From Rhabdophis nuchalis (Eukaryota > Chordata > Lepidosauria > Squamata > Natricidae), in contig CM077646.1 of the NCBI GenBank assembly GCA_039707465.1, positions 82,608,715 through 82,672,714 on the forward strand: a DNA stretch of 64,000 bases, read 5' to 3'. Positions within the stretch are counted from its first letter, which is position 1. Each line of letters opens with the position of its first letter. Positions 24,326 through 36,987 of this stretch are shown here, one piece after another. Made by a program: the position numbers and the translations under genes. The notes beneath the pieces were generated by a model. That model was not told the DNA's origin and searched no databases. It saw only the letters and a list, made by a program, of their open reading frames with translations.

Positions 24326-25194
24326 CAATATCCTATGCTTTCAAAGCTCCTTCATCAATAGAAAGAAAGCTAGTGGTTCCCTTTTGCACTGCTGGACTCT
24401 CTCAAGCACTCATAGCTGGAAGCGATTGGCAAAGCTCAGCAACAAAAGAGGCATTTTTCCACATTCACCTGCTAACTAGTACTCCAGATAAGAGAACCAG
24501 TTCCAAAAGAGCTTTTCCAGGCCATTAATTTCTTCCATCCAGCAATATAGAGAAGATCATCAGTATGAAGTGACATTCTTTTCATGCTGTTGGGCGTTCT
24601 CAACCATCAACAGGTCATCAGCCTTTGGGGAAGTTCAGAGGCATGAAAAGAACTTTTCCACATCTTTGGTTTCCTCTTAGCTGCATCCAAAAGGCCTTTC
24701 GAATAGTCTGGAGAAAGCTTCAAGGTAGCTACCTCCAGCATATGAAATGGCATGGCCTGAAGTCAATAGCATAACAGCACAGCTTCCATTGGAGCTACCC
24801 AGGTATAGCAAGAAGGCTCTTTCCAGGCTTCTCCCACTGTGCAACCTCTGTGGGAAGAAGCTCAGGTTGGTTTGGAAGCAAGGAAGATGATCGCTTTATG
24901 ATGGTTCACTCACAAAGCATCTTTATAAATATGACAATTTTCACACATTCACCCTACAAGCCGGATGAAAGCTGTACTAATAAATAATTGAAATAATATT
25001 TTTGATGTCTATCGAAACAACTGAAAAGAAAAAAATGTTTTTTCCAGTGAAACCAATCTATCAGGGCAACATGATCTCCCCAAATATGGGATGCAGTATA
25101 CTGTTTCTGCTTTGACCTTTCTGCCCCAATCCAGGAGCCTTTGCAGGCAGTTGCTTTTGTGACAAACTATTTTTGTGTTGAACTTATATTTTAT
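24326..25194. other. Unassigned intronic sequence
   Basis: No gene or repeat I can name. 24560-24900 is relatively GC-balanced and could be an old repeat. Confidence 0.35.
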
Positions 25195-25377
25195 CAACAA
25201 AGAAATGGAACAGCTTGCCTCCAGCAGTTGTGAATGCCCCAACCCTGGAAGTCTTTAAAAAGATGTTAGACAGCCATTTGTCTGAAATGGTATAGGGTTC
25301 CTGCCCATGCAGGGGGTTGGACTAGAAGACCTACAAGGTCCCTTCCAACTCTGCTATTGTATTGTATTGTATTGTAA
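25195..25377 (+). mobile_element. CR1 LINE 3' end
   Basis: Reads GGAACAGCTTGCCTCCAGCA, then AACCCTGGAAGTCTTTAAAA, then GGTCCCTTCCAACTCTG and an (ATTGT)n tail at 25357-25377. This is the well-known CR1 3' end. Confidence 0.85.
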
Positions 25378-25383
25378 ATAAAG

Positions 25384-25485
25384 GGAGGCTAGTATTATAT
25401 TTCAAGCTATTTAGCTCTCGTCTAAAGTGTATGGCTAGCTGACAAGAGCTAAATAGCTTGAAATAGATATATACTAGTCTTCCTG
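25384..25485. repeat. Foldback repeat, SINE-tail inverted duplication (copy 2)
   Basis: Left arm AGCTATTTAGCTCTCGTC and right arm GACAAGAGCTAAATAGCT pair over about 40 bp, with a short spacer containing GTATGGCTAG. The sequence matches the arms of the larger foldback at 43291-43521. Confidence 0.7.
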
Positions 25486-25667
25486 TATTTCTTTGTCGGT
25501 AAAATATAAATTCAAAACTGAAAAGAAAATTGCCCTTGAAAAGAACAAACCTTCCTGAGCTACAGAGTGACCAACTCAGAGGATTATTTCCCAATTATCA
25601 GGAAGACCAGCATAATTCTCTCTTGGATGTAGTAAATTTGGAATACCTAATCCAGGGTGCATGTGTC

Positions 25668-26039
25668 CAGTGGTGGGATTGAAATAATTTAATATCTGGT
25701 TCTCTGTCTTAATGACCAGCTGGGTAGGCGGGGCTCAGTGGTCATGTGACTGGGTGGGTGTGGCCAACTCAACATCACTCATGTCGATGGGCACTTCGCC
25801 TTAGCTGTTACAATGTAATAAGGGTTAACCGGAGAGAGGCAGTTTCTGTAAGCAGGGCAATAAGGATTAGGCTGGAAACAACACCAGAATGTTTCCTTCC
25901 AGCCTTCCTTACAGGATTAGCCCTGTAAAGTGGGAAAAAACAAAAGGAGATTTCTTCCAACAGCCGGTTCTCTGAACTGCTTAGAAAGTTAACAACTGGT
26001 TCTCCCGAATAGGTGCAAACTGGTTGAATCCCACCAGTG
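25668..26039. mobile_element. hAT-like MITE
   Basis: Ends CAGTGGTGGGATTGAAA and TTGAATCCCACCAGTG are inverted, resembling the 31102 and 50930 elements. A clear target duplication is not visible, so the borders are approximate. Confidence 0.55.
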
Positions 26040-26587
26040 TCCCATATTCTTTTGTATACTCCCTTTCTTAAGAATCTACAAAATCTTGGCAGGAAACCAC
26101 TGAATAATACAGCATGATTTAGCACTATTCTCTAGGGAAAAAAGTCTTCAACAAATATAGCATGTTTTTTTAATGTAAAGCTATCCAAGAAAGGGGCAAT
26201 TCATAGGTATTTGTTTCCAATTATGATAGTACCAAATGACAAACTGTGTGTTGTGGAATCAGAATGCTATCCCTACCCATTTGTATTTGCACTGTGGCTT
26301 TGCACACATGATGTTGAGATACATACTTCATCATTTGCCCTCTTTGCCCAAAACTTTCAGTTTTTAAGTCCCCACTTGAAATGCACAGCCCCTAAAGCTT
26401 GAAGTACATAAACAGAACAGCAGAAATGTTGAATACTCAACTTTTGCCCAAAGACAAATGGAACTTGCTATTCATCTGATTTGTGTCAGCTGACTTGTCT
26501 CAGCAAATGACAATACACCATTTATCTCAAAAAAAGATTAGCAGATTTAGGCTTCATTAATTAAAATGGGAGATAATGGAATATAGA

Positions 26588-26850
26588 TACAATACAATAG
26601 CAGAGTTGGAAGGGACCTTGTAGGTCTTCTAGTCCAACCCCCTGCATGGGCAGGAACCTTATACCATTTCAGACAAATGGCTATCTAACATCTTTTTAAA
26701 GACTTCCAGGGTTGGGGCATTCACAACTGCTGGAGGCAAGCTGTTCCAGAGGTTAATTGTTCTGACTGTCAGGAAATTTCTCCTTAGTTCTAAGTTGCTT
26801 CTCTCCTTGATTAGTTTCCACCCATTTGATGGGATTAGATCCCATCAAAA
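26588..26850 (-). mobile_element. CR1 LINE 3' end
   Basis: Reverse complement of the same CR1 3' sequence as 25195-25377 (AGTTGGAAGGGACCTTGTAG near its end, with an (ACAAT)n tail), extended further 5' by about 80 bp. Confidence 0.85.
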
Positions 26851-27052
26851 ATTTCAGGGCTGTATAATATATGGAAGAGTTGAAACAAATATCTTGGAAG
26901 AAAGAACTGGCAAACCACTTCTCTACTGTTGCTAACAAAACATCATGGACATGACCCTGAACTTAGGCAAAGTTGAACTCAATAGGAGGCAGACTTTACC
27001 TTTCACTTTGAATTAAATAAAATTAGGACAAAGAGACAATTATCTTCCATTA

Positions 27053-27436
27053 TAGGCAGGCCTTGACTTAAACAGTTTATTTAGTGACTGCAAAGGCACT
27101 GAACAAAGTGACTTATAGCCATTTTTCACACTTGTGACCGTTGCAGCATCCCCATGACCATGTGATTTACATTTGGATGCTTGATGACTGACTCACATTT
27201 ATGACAATTGCGGTATCCCCAGGTCACGTGATCCCCTTTTGGAACCTTCTGACAAGCAAAGTCAATGGGGAAACCAGATTCACTTAACAACCATATTACT
27301 AATTTAACAACTGCAGTGATTTACTTAGCAAACATGACAAGAAAAGTCGTAAAATGGAGCAAAATTCACTTAACAAATTTCTCACTTAGCAACATAAAAT
27401 TTGGGTTCAATTGTGGCTGTAAATTGAGGATTACCT
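27053..27436. mobile_element. Inverted-repeat DNA element (family A, copy 2)
   Basis: About 385 bp closely following the 20075-20469 copy, including TTCTGACAAGCAAAGTCAAT and TTAACAACTGCAGTGATTTA. Ends GGCCTTGACTTAAA and AAATTGAGGATTACC. Confidence 0.7.
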
Positions 27437-28890
27437 CTAGTTCCAAAATATTGAATTCACATTCAGAATAGAAATTGATCTATTCAGGAGACAATTTTGT
27501 CACTGTGAAATATGCCAGCAGAGCCCCAATATAAACATAAAATATCAGTTCGAAATTAAAGCCAAAGCTAAGAGTTATGCACAAAATACTGACAAAAGTA
27601 AAACACAGATTTCATTGTAGTGGTATGTTTGAAAGAGCTGTGGCATAATCAGATATAAATGTGTTTAACCTTCCACCACAGTAACCCAAGCCTTTCATTA
27701 CGATGTGTACATATAATCTTGTTTTGCCTTTCATTTGCCATGCTATTAAAAGTTGTAATTAAGCAGAAAAATAAAGTAAAACAAAGTATGCTGTCTAGAT
27801 AAATAGCTGAAATGTGCTGTATTTGGATACAAGATTCACTCTTGTTTCTGAGATTGTACTGGGGTGGGTGAGTTGCGGTATTCAACAACACAACTTCTGT
27901 ACGCAGAGGGGTTCATTAGTGGAGAAAGCAGAACTTAAATAGTTAGGCAAAAAATGGCTGAATTAAGCCTTTTCTTTTTCCTTCTTTTAACAGAAGTGAT
28001 TCTCAAAAGATTAAAAGTAGGTTAGGGAAACAATAAAACAGCTATGTTTCTAGTGTCTACCTGACAACAGCTTTTGTGGCAGTGAATAATTACATGAAAA
28101 TCACTTCCTTTCCACCTCTCTTTGGGATTTCTGAGAGTTGCTAAGCAGTTCCTCTCCTACCTTCTGCTAATGTTACTTACAGACACCAATGAATGAAGCA
28201 CATTCATTATGGGAAAAGGAGAGAAGGACTTAAGTACTCAAGTTTTGTTGTTGTTGTTGATTCGTTGCTGCCTCCAGAAATAAGCACCAAGGCTTAGAAT
28301 ACTTTACACACATTGAAATGGTAATTTGTCCAAGCATGTTGAGTAGAAACCAACTTCTAGCTTAAATGAAGCAAAACAATTCTTGAAGAAAAGCCACACT
28401 TGTATCATGTTTCTGTGGTGCCAACCAATGTAGAAAGTCAGCTACCAAAGCAAAGGTATTTGTGAAGAATACTTTACATACACTTTTCCCTTTCCTTTAT
28501 TCATCAGCAATCTAGTTGACCAATATTTTCATATTTAGTTGACCAGAATTTTGGGCTTATCTTATGATGTACTGAGAATGGATACTGGTAGATCTGATAT
28601 TTTTTCATAATAACCACTGTTTTATAGAGAAATTAGAAGAAAACCAATCTACAAGTGTTTGGAAGTTTCAGTTTGGTATAGTTCGACACACAAGAAATTT
28701 GTCTTCAGTGCATAAGCTTTCAATGTTCATATAAACAATGACGCGATATCATAGAGCATAGTTGCAATCATTAATCATAAGTTACAAGAAGTGATAATCA
28801 TAGATAACAACAAGAGAAGACAGTAGGAAAGATGAAATGATGAGAAAGATAATAGTAAATATCTTTAGGGCTAACACAATGCTGTGAGAA
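27437..28890. other. Unassigned intronic sequence
   Basis: No exon, RNA gene or nameable repeat found. A short (TTG)n run is at 28245-28258. Confidence 0.35.
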
Positions 28891-28894
28891 CTAG

Positions 28895-29405
28895 GTGTTC
28901 ATCAGAGTGATCACCCAGGGGAAAACCTATTTTTGTGTCTAATTGTTTTGGCATGCAATGCCCTATAGCAGTGTCCAGAGAGGAGAAGTTGAAACAGTTT
29001 ATGTCCAAGATATGAGGGTTCTGTAGATATTTTGTCAGTCCTATTTCTGGTTCATGCAAAGTACAGATCCTCAGTGGAAGGCAGGCTGGCTGCAATTGCT
29101 TTTTCTGTAGTCCTAATTATCAGTTGAAGTTTGTACTTGTCCTGTTTGGTTGCTGCGCCAAACCAGTTATTGAAGTACAAATGACAGACTCAATAATTCC
29201 TCTATACAACTGTATCAGCAGGTCCTTGGGCAAGCTTTCTGAGTTGATGCAGGAAGAACATTCTTTGTTGTTTATTTTTAATGATGACTCCAGTTTTTGT
29301 GTCCATTTCAAGTACTTGTAGACAATACAACCTATTGCATTGGCCTCTATTGTTGATACTGTGTTGCCTGATATTGTAAGATGGAATGGGACAAATCACC
29401 ACAGC
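28895..29405 (-). mobile_element. Non-LTR retrotransposon C-terminal remnant, clade uncertain
   Basis: Across frameshifts the minus strand reads QQRMFFLHQLRKLAQ, LPKDLLIQLYRGIIESVICT, WFGAATKQDKYKLQ, ASLPSTEDLYFA and LFQLLLSGHCYRALHAKT. This is the post-RT region of a non-LTR element common in fish and reptiles. I cannot fix the clade from memory. Confidence 0.6.
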
Positions 29406-29755
29406 TAACTCACTCATCGTGGCCAATTTATCATGGCCAACTCACTGTGGGACAACTCTACATGGCCAATTTGCTATGGGACAACTTGTTGTGGGACAAT
29501 TCAACAATTCACTTTAATTATTTAAAATAATTTAAAAATATATTATTGTCATTCATTTTGTCTCTGCTTTGTCATCCTTTCTTTAATTATTCTATTCCAC
29601 TATTTCTTTAATATTAGTGTAACTCTTGTCCCATGGCAAGTTGTACTGTGGCAAATTGGCCATGCCAGCAGTCCTATGGTGAGTTGGCTACAGTGAGTCA
29701 GCCATAGCAAGTTGACCGTGGTGAGTTGGCCATGGCAAGTTGTCATAGACCAGTT
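29390..29755. repeat. Iterated short repeats in two inverted blocks
   Basis: Left block 29390-29505 repeats units such as GTGGCCAATT and GTGGGACAA. Right block 29630-29755 repeats their complements (GAGTTGGC, CATGGCAAGTTG). An AT-rich centre separates them, so the block can fold on itself. No coding content. Confidence 0.65.
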
Positions 29756-30655
29756 GTAAGACAAGATAGAATAGAACAGCTTCTTCTAAAATCTACTATG
29801 ATCTCTACAGTTTTAAGAGTGTTCAGTTCCAGATTGTGCCATCTTAAAATTATTCTTTCCATAATTTTTAACTGGGAGAAATTGTGCACAGTAGGATAAA
29901 GTCTTTTCAACCACATATCTAAAATGCTCTAACTTCCAGAATCCATGATTTATGGAATTTAAATTTAGCAAATTTTACAAAACATTTTATGACATAAATA
30001 TTATTATAAAGCATTTTTAACAGAATACAAAATATCATAAGCACTTCTGATATTTGACTGTGCTACACAGTTCAACCCTGCCTATTTCAAGACAGAAACT
30101 TATCTGAATATCTGCCTGAATTTTTAAGAACTATACGATGGAAGCAGGTTGGTGCGACATTCCATATGAAATAGTTTCATCATATTATTTCTTTCCAGCT
30201 CCAGTCCAGTTTAGCCAGTCTGATCGTCAATATCAAATAATATGAATATAAAGATGGTTGCCTTATAGTTTATCTCCTAATTAGACAATCATTTTCATCA
30301 AAGTACACTAAGTTAAACAAGATTTTTTCCCTGTGATGAAATAACATATTTGGAGATTTCTTAAATTATTTGAAATCAATCTCACACAAATATGCTTGGA
30401 ACCAGAATTAACTAGTATTAGATTTGGAATCAATGGAATGTAAGAAATTCAATTATTTCTATAGGCCTCTTGTCAGTGTAGACCACCAATTTAGAATGGT
30501 GATTAAAGAATCAGGATAGAAACCAGAATATTGTCAGGATTCACTTCTTCGAATACTCAAGAAAGACCACACTTAATCATAGTTTGGAATGAATAAGGCT
30601 ACTTTTACTGAATACAGAAGATCAGCGAACCAAGGTGAAGCAGGAAGTAACTAGT
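29756..30655. other. Unassigned intronic sequence
   Basis: AT-rich, nothing recognised. Confidence 0.35.
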
Positions 30656-30825
30656 TTAGAACGGTTTAGTTCTAGTCCTGCCTTAGGCACAATGCCACCC
30701 AGATGATGTTTTGACAATTAGTCCTATGAAATAGGAAAAAGCAAACCACTTCTGAAATCTTAACAAGAAAATTGCAGGGACTAGTTGCCAGGAGTCAGGA
30801 CTGAGTCAAAGGCAGCAAAGCAACA
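30656..30825 (+). mobile_element. 5'-truncated tRNA-derived SINE
   Basis: Contains GTTCTAGTCCTGCCTTAGGC and AACCACTTCTGAAATCTTAA, then GTCAGGACTGAGTCAAAGGC, matching the body of the SINE family at 61258-61466 and 36990. Confidence 0.55.
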
Positions 30826-31101
30826 ATACAGCTGTCAGTGTAGCGAAGTCTTATTAAAACTCATAAGCATCTTATTTTCTTTTGATAAAAATAACTTGTC
30901 CCAGCCAATGTCAAATCTTACACAATCTGCACACTTTTTTTTATTTGCTGCTTTGGTTTTGGATTGGGCTACATTAAAGCAGAATAAAGAAAAAAGACAA
31001 AATACAATAAAAATGTCTATAAATTCTTACAGAATATCCTCATAGTCTCAAAAATATTTATAGCTTTTGATCTTAAGAAAACTTTAGATATAGATATGGG
31101 A

Positions 31102-31233
31102 CAATGGTGGGTTTCAATTTATTTTACTATGGGTTTGCTCACGTACACACATCTGGGCACATGGGAGGAGCCTCCCACTGCCGCCACTACTAGTTCACCT
31201 GATCCGGCCCAAACTGGCAGAAACCCACCTCTG
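31102..31233. mobile_element. hAT MITE (132 bp)
   Basis: Ends CAATGGTGGGTTTCA and GAAACCCACCTCTG, with imperfect 8-bp flanks (ATATGGGA versus GTATGGGG). Non-coding. Confidence 0.7.
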
Positions 31234-31331
31234 GTATGGGGGAAGGGGACATGCAATGTGGCTATCACAGCATGCCAAGTAATAATAAATGAAAATCCTA
31301 ATTATTATAAGAATGAAACAATAGTATAGAA

Positions 31332-31466
31332 CAGAGGTTCCCAAACTTGGCAACTTTAAGACTTGTGGACCTCAACTCCCAGAATTCTCCAGCCATCAGA
31401 GCTGGCTGGAGATTTCTGGGAATTGAAGTCCGCAAGTCTTAAAGTTGCCAAGTTTGGGAGCCTCTG
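31332..31466. mobile_element. hAT MITE, palindromic family B (135 bp)
   Basis: Nearly perfect palindrome: CAGAGGTTCCCAAACTTGGC to GCCAAGTTTGGGAGCCTCTG, flanked by a perfect duplication GTATAGAA (31324-31331, 31467-31474). Same family as 41378, 48862 and 59496. Confidence 0.92.
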
Positions 31467-31922
31467 GTATAGAATTAGTCTCTAAGTTATATATTAACTT
31501 TCTAGTTTAATGTTCATGTTTGTCTTATTACGTAGGATGATTGTGAAGAAGTATTACAATAAAACTTCACATAATTCACAATAGGTTAGCTTATATCTTT
31601 TTTTAATGAGTCCTATGTCAGTCTTTTCTGGTAACTGCAGAGCATCTTGTCATCAATTTGAGGAATGAGGAAAGCTGAAGGTCAATTACATCTGTAAAAA
31701 ACATACTGGCCATTCAGTTGGTAAACAAATTATTACTGAGTGTTGGGCTGATAGAACATTCTAACTAAGTTTTTTCTATGCCCCAAAAGAGTTTATCTTG
31801 ATGTGCTCTCAGCAGTTTGGAAAGACGGACTATTTATCTATGGAATTTTAGCAAAAATAACAGTTTTTCATACCAGAGTAGAGAAACGGGATACTGAAAA
31901 GTGGATCATTGGTTGGTCCTTT

Positions 31923-32532
31923 TGTTCTGACGTAGGCTTCCTGATACAGTAAAAAGCACACACTTAGTCCCCAAAACCCCTTTTTTATTTTAAAGGCTGT
32001 CAATTATGTTCATTCAGAGTCTGCAATGAGTCTGCCAAAGTCTTTCGGGATAAGTCTGATAAGCACCCACTTTTATCTTCCTTGAAATATTGCCAAAGAC
32101 CTAATTGGCAATTAGCTTGGCAAGGCCACACAGAGAAAAGAGTCAAAATGGAGCTTCAGAATTAAACCAGCATGAACAAAGCTTCTTCTTGCAAAGGCTC
32201 ACATGCCTTTGCTCCTCCTTTATGTCCTACAATAGGGGCCAATCACCTCCAAATCTTACTCCCTAGTCATCCTTTTGTTTTAACTGTTCTTGCCTTCTAG
32301 CAGCTCTGGGCATGAACACATTGGGAACAGGCTCCCCCTGTTCCTCTGCCTCACTGATGTCCAACTCCGGAGGCAGCACATAACTTCCAGATGGTTCTGG
32401 CCCCCTCTCTGCCTCTGACAGAGCCTTCACCAAAAGACTTCCCCAGACTCCAGGACTGACCTATATTCCTCCCCAACCTCCTCACTGTCTCACTGTGCTG
32501 CCAGCTCCGCAGGCCGGTGGCGGATCACAACA
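31923..32532 (-). mobile_element. Solo LTR (610 bp)
   Basis: On the minus strand it begins TGTTGTGATCC and ends CGTCAGAACA, the TG...CA termini of an LTR. A 4-bp duplication CTTT flanks it (31919-31922, 32533-32536). A CATAAA-type promoter signal and an AAATAAAA poly-A signal lie in order on the minus strand. No internal retroviral or Gypsy coding region is present. Gypsy versus endogenous retrovirus cannot be settled. Confidence 0.7.
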
Positions 32533-32536
32533 CTTT

Positions 32537-33433
32537 TCCTCATTTATCTGTGTAAGTTAAATTTCTGCCTGCAAGGATTCTTGGGAACTTGCATCAACAT
32601 GGATATTGCAGTTTTGTGTAAAGAGAGCTCATGAAAAAGAGCTTTAGTGCCTAATCTCTCATCATGTTTCAGCAATATGGAGATGTTGCTGTGTAACTGT
32701 TATCAGCAATGCTACTAGGAATAGAGATAAAAGGATGGACAGATAGATGAATAGACAAATACATGTCAACAATGTCTTTTTTCCTCTGCTGAACCAGATC
32801 AGTACTATATGCTTACAATTTGAGGAGTTTGTAGTATGTGTTCATTCTCTTCCCCACCCCCCACAGTACTTCATCTAAACCTCCAAACCCAAAGATTCAT
32901 TTTAAACAATCTGAACTGTTCCTCTGGGGAAAATAAATCTGAGACTGGATTAGATTTAGAATCACTGATCTGTTTTGACAGGCAAGTGACCTTAATAAGA
33001 ATGTTCTGACTGCCTGATAAAAATTTAAAGGAGTACCAGAAGCATAGCAAAAATAATATGATATAGTCAAGTGAATCTCACTTTGTTCAACACATACACA
33101 CACACACACTTTAGGGCTGATCAGGGTTAAAAGGCTATAACACTGACACAGATACTACACTATAGAGTATGCAGCAAATTGTAAACAAACTGAGCAATTA
33201 ATTGCAAAAAAGGGGAAAAAAGCTATTAAGTGTTCACAAAGGTAATTTGTCATTTTGATGACCAACCCAGAATGAATCCTGCAACAGTATTCTACATATT
33301 TGCCTTCTTTTGCAAATCACGTAGCATTAATTTGTTACATCTCTTTAACTCTTAAAACAAAACAAAAGCCCTTCTTTCTGTCACAGCCCCTCAAATAGTG
33401 GTATTATGTTACACCTAGTCCTTCTCTTCATTA
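32537..33433. other. Unassigned intronic sequence with short (AC)n
   Basis: Only an (AC)n run at 33093-33108 stands out. Confidence 0.4.
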
Positions 33434-33441
33434 ATCTAGAT

Positions 33442-33667
33442 CAGGGGTAGTCAACCTTTTTATAACTACTGCCCACTTTTGTATCTCTGTTAGTAGTAAA
33501 ACTTTCTAACCACCCACCAGTTCCAGTGTAATAGTGATTTATAAAGTAGAGAAGTCAATTAAATTTTAAAAAGGAAAGTGTTTCAGTATCGGACAAAATC
33601 ACTACTGCCCACCATGAAAGTTGGAATGCTTACTAGTGGGCAGTAGGTACCAGGTTGACTACCACTG
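33442..33667. mobile_element. hAT MITE (226 bp)
   Basis: Ends CAGGGGTAGTCAACCT and AGGTTGACTACCACTG, perfect 8-bp duplication ATCTAGAT (33434-33441, 33668-33675). Subterminal CTACTGCCCAC appears on both sides in inverted or direct form. Confidence 0.92.
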
Positions 33668-34151
33668 ATCTAGATGTTCCCAGTTTTTACAACCATTCAT
33701 CATACAGTTTAGTCTCCAGGCCACTAACCATATTTGTTGTTCAATTCTTTCTTTTTCAATATCTGATCAACTCCACCTAACCACATAGTTTCATGGCTCG
33801 TCTTTCTCTCAGCCCACTAATATATATTGCTATTTAATTTTCATTCATTCTATTTGACCAAGCCACATTAATGCCTATGATACCTACAGATCACTCACTT
33901 GTATATTTAATTTAGAGTCATTTATCAGCCATACATATCTGGTCTGAATTCTTTTGGTTTCACCATACACTTCTATAGTATCCCATTCCCCTTATTTCAA
34001 CTTATATTTGTATTTTTCTTGCTATATGCAACTCTAATTAGTAAGCAAGCTCTCACACATTAAGTGTGTGTGGTTGTGGATGCATCGTCTAACATTCATT
34101 CTCTATAACAGCCCATATACTGCTTTAACCTGAGTAAGGCTTCATCTAGAT

Positions 34152-34282
34152 CAGGGGTGTTAAACTGGCAGCCTGCAGGCTGGATGTGTCATAGCAGGCT
34201 ATGCCCACCCCATCTCTGCAAATGGGAAAAATGTCACAAAACATCACAACGGTAATAGGACACCACATGTTTGACACCCATG
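34152..34282. mobile_element. hAT MITE (131 bp)
   Basis: Ends CAGGGGTGTTAAACT and TGTTTGACACCCATG. Flanks ATCTAGAT and ATCTGAGT agree at 5 of 8 positions. Related to 62431-62563. Confidence 0.75.
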
Positions 34283-34359
34283 ATCTGAGTGGGGGAAATT
34301 ACTTGCTGGCCTAGTACTTTGGGGAAGTGAAAAGAACCAAAATGAAGATATACTGCAGT

Positions 34360-34645
34360 AGTGGCAGTACTGATGCTTTGAAATGCTATCCCAAAAGATA
34401 TCAAATTAGTCCCCTCTCAGGCGTCTTTTAAATTAATGTTAAAAACTAAGCTCTTTCAGAAAGTGTTCATAATTGAAATTATTATTTTTCAATTTTTGTC
34501 ATTGTTCAGACTGGATTTGGCATTTTTATCCACCCACTGACTCCTTCCAGAAGACTTGGGTTAGGCAGATGTTGATGTTTTATGGCATCAAAAGTATCAT
34601 TGCAGGATGTAAACTACTCTAAGTTGCCTTTTGGAATTGATTGAT
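34360..34645 (+). mobile_element. Old L2 LINE 3' remnant
   Basis: One frame gives NAIPKDIKLVPSQASFKLML then KTKLFQKVF, equivalent to WNDLPPELRT...SFRxxLKTxLF of L2. The end TGTAAACTACTCTAAGTTGC is a decayed terminal hairpin. Confidence 0.5.
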
Positions 34646-35160
34646 GGTGAATTTCTCAATGCCAATGGTGTTCAAGTCATGCTGAGGTCATTTTGAGATT
34701 GCGTGCAAGGTGCCTATAACTGTTGGTACAGCCTTTGCTTTCTTTTGTCACAGTTGCTCTATTTCTATTTGCAGGCATTTGTATTTTGTTATCTTCTCCT
34801 GTTCCTTTTCTATTCTGCTGCCTCCAGTCATTGCTACTGTTATTGTTTAGATTTATGATAGCTGCTCACTCCAAAAGATTCTTAAAAAATATCCTCATTG
34901 AAGTAATACATGTAACTGTAGAATACAATAAGCAGCAATGTATAATAGACTTCTGCATTGTTTAATCAGGTGGACAGGTACTGTAAACAGGTGGATGAGT
35001 TCTGATTGATCATGATTCTTGAGCTTAAGTTCCAAGCCACACATCTTGCCAAGAAAACTGTCAAAAAGCAAGCTGAAAAAGATACCATATGATGCTGCAG
35101 CTGTCTCTAAAGCTGGCATAGAGTCACATATGAAAATTAAAGATATAATGATACAGAAGA

Positions 35161-35272
<112 letters not shown>

Positions 35273-35722
35273 CACTTATATACCGCCTTATCTCCTGAAA
35301 GGGACTCAGGGCGGTGCACAGAGGAATAAAAAGTAGTAAAACACAATGACAATATAAAAAGATAAAAATTGATTAAATACTAGATCTGTGCTAAAAACTT
35401 ATGGTTAAAAGCAAGTAAAAATATTATAAAATTATTATAAAATTGGGACTGTGTTGTTAAAACCATGCTAGGCCAGCCGCATGAAATAGATATGTTTTTA
35501 GGGTCTGACGGAAGAGGAGTAGGTCCGTGATGGTACGAAGATCGGGGGGCAGGTCATTCCAGAGGGCAGGGCCTGCCACAGAGAAGGCTCTCCCCCTGGG
35601 GGCCACCAGCCGGCATTGTCCGGCAGACGGCACCCTGAGGAGGCCCTCTCTGTGGGAGCGAACAGGTTGGAGGGAAGTATGTGGTAGGAGGCGGTCCCGC
35701 AATGCCATACCAGGTTTCACAA
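35273..35722 (-). mobile_element. L2 LINE 3' fragment
   Basis: Minus frame 35457-35720 reads ALRDRLLPHTSLQPVRSH, LLRVPSAGQCRLVAPRGR, WNDLPPDLRTITDLLLF and ends FHAAGLAWF. The 3' UTR hairpin and the (ATTT)n array form the end. The CRLVAPRGR variant marks the same subfamily as 61832-62362. Confidence 0.88.
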
Positions 35723-35724
35723 AG

Positions 35725-36985
35725 CATGTCCTGTTCTATGAACTGGCTCAAGTAGGCACAGAAGAAATACTTCCAAAATGTGACTAAAGTCTATATGCTT
35801 TCGGTAAATAAGAGGATAAAAGTGTCAGGAATTTTGATTTTAAAATTACTATTAATCTAACGTTATTCATCTGAGAATATTCTTACCTGGAATAGCTAAC
35901 TTTGCTGTGGGACAAAGTGTTAGCATAGGAGACCCATCAGAGAGTTATTTGCAGAAGGAAACTGATAATTCCAGTGCATTTGTCAACATAACAATGCATA
36001 AAGAGTTCTATCACATTAACAAACTTGTTTCTAAGTAGCATCTGCAGAGAGTCATAGATCAAGGACTTCAAAGCCGTCCAGAGGCTAGTGCTACTAAGAC
36101 TACGCTGTTGGACTCATAGAAAACAAGGACATAAATCTGCAAAACCTCAAGGCAATGTTGCAGGCAGTGGTGAACTATGGCTTTAGTGCACAATAAAATA
36201 AATGTGAATTATTTAAACCCAGTATAACCAGACTACTGGCACACTTGGCCTACACAAGTGCGCAGAGAAAAACAAGCAGTCTGAATCCCAAAGGCCATGT
36301 GACATGCCACACTGTGTCATTCTTTTTTTTAAAAGTTTGTTAATTATTGTAACATTCCTGCCAAACCCATCCAGTTCCTAACCATAAATGCAACTGTAGT
36401 ATTGACCAAAGTATCCTGGCAGAGATTGAGTCCAGCTAAGTGACTTATTCGAAAAGCAAATGCTTTTAGAATATTTACAACATACTTAAGCCTGTGTAAC
36501 TCAATTGCTTCTTAATTATTTCTTCCATAATTCAGAACCACAGCTTAGTGATAGTTAATCAAAGATAGAAGTTTGAAATCACATTTAAAGGCTTATATTC
36601 TCAAAACTATGGTGGTTTAAAATTCCATTTAATTGTAAAAGCGAATTGTTTCTTAGAAAAATTCACTAAGGCTGTCAGCTTATGCCCTTATATTTAAACA
36701 TATTAAAACAACTATACTTGGTCAGCTTTTGAAGAATGCAAATAAAGGATTTAGTTAAAGATATCAAATGTAAAATGACTTTTATCTCTTTACAAATATG
36801 GCCTATAACCTTACACTCACCCAACTCAATTTTTCCATGGCCATCATGATATATCATTTGAATATTTGAATATCAGTCACCAATTTCACTGTTGATTTGG
36901 GGAATTGGTTTAGGAATTGTTTGACTAAAATAAATTCTGCATCATTTAAAGGAGAATATGATGTTTGAACTTTTTAAATAAAAAT
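35725..36985. other. Unassigned intronic sequence
   Basis: No gene or nameable repeat seen. Confidence 0.35.
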
Positions 36986-36987
36986 GG

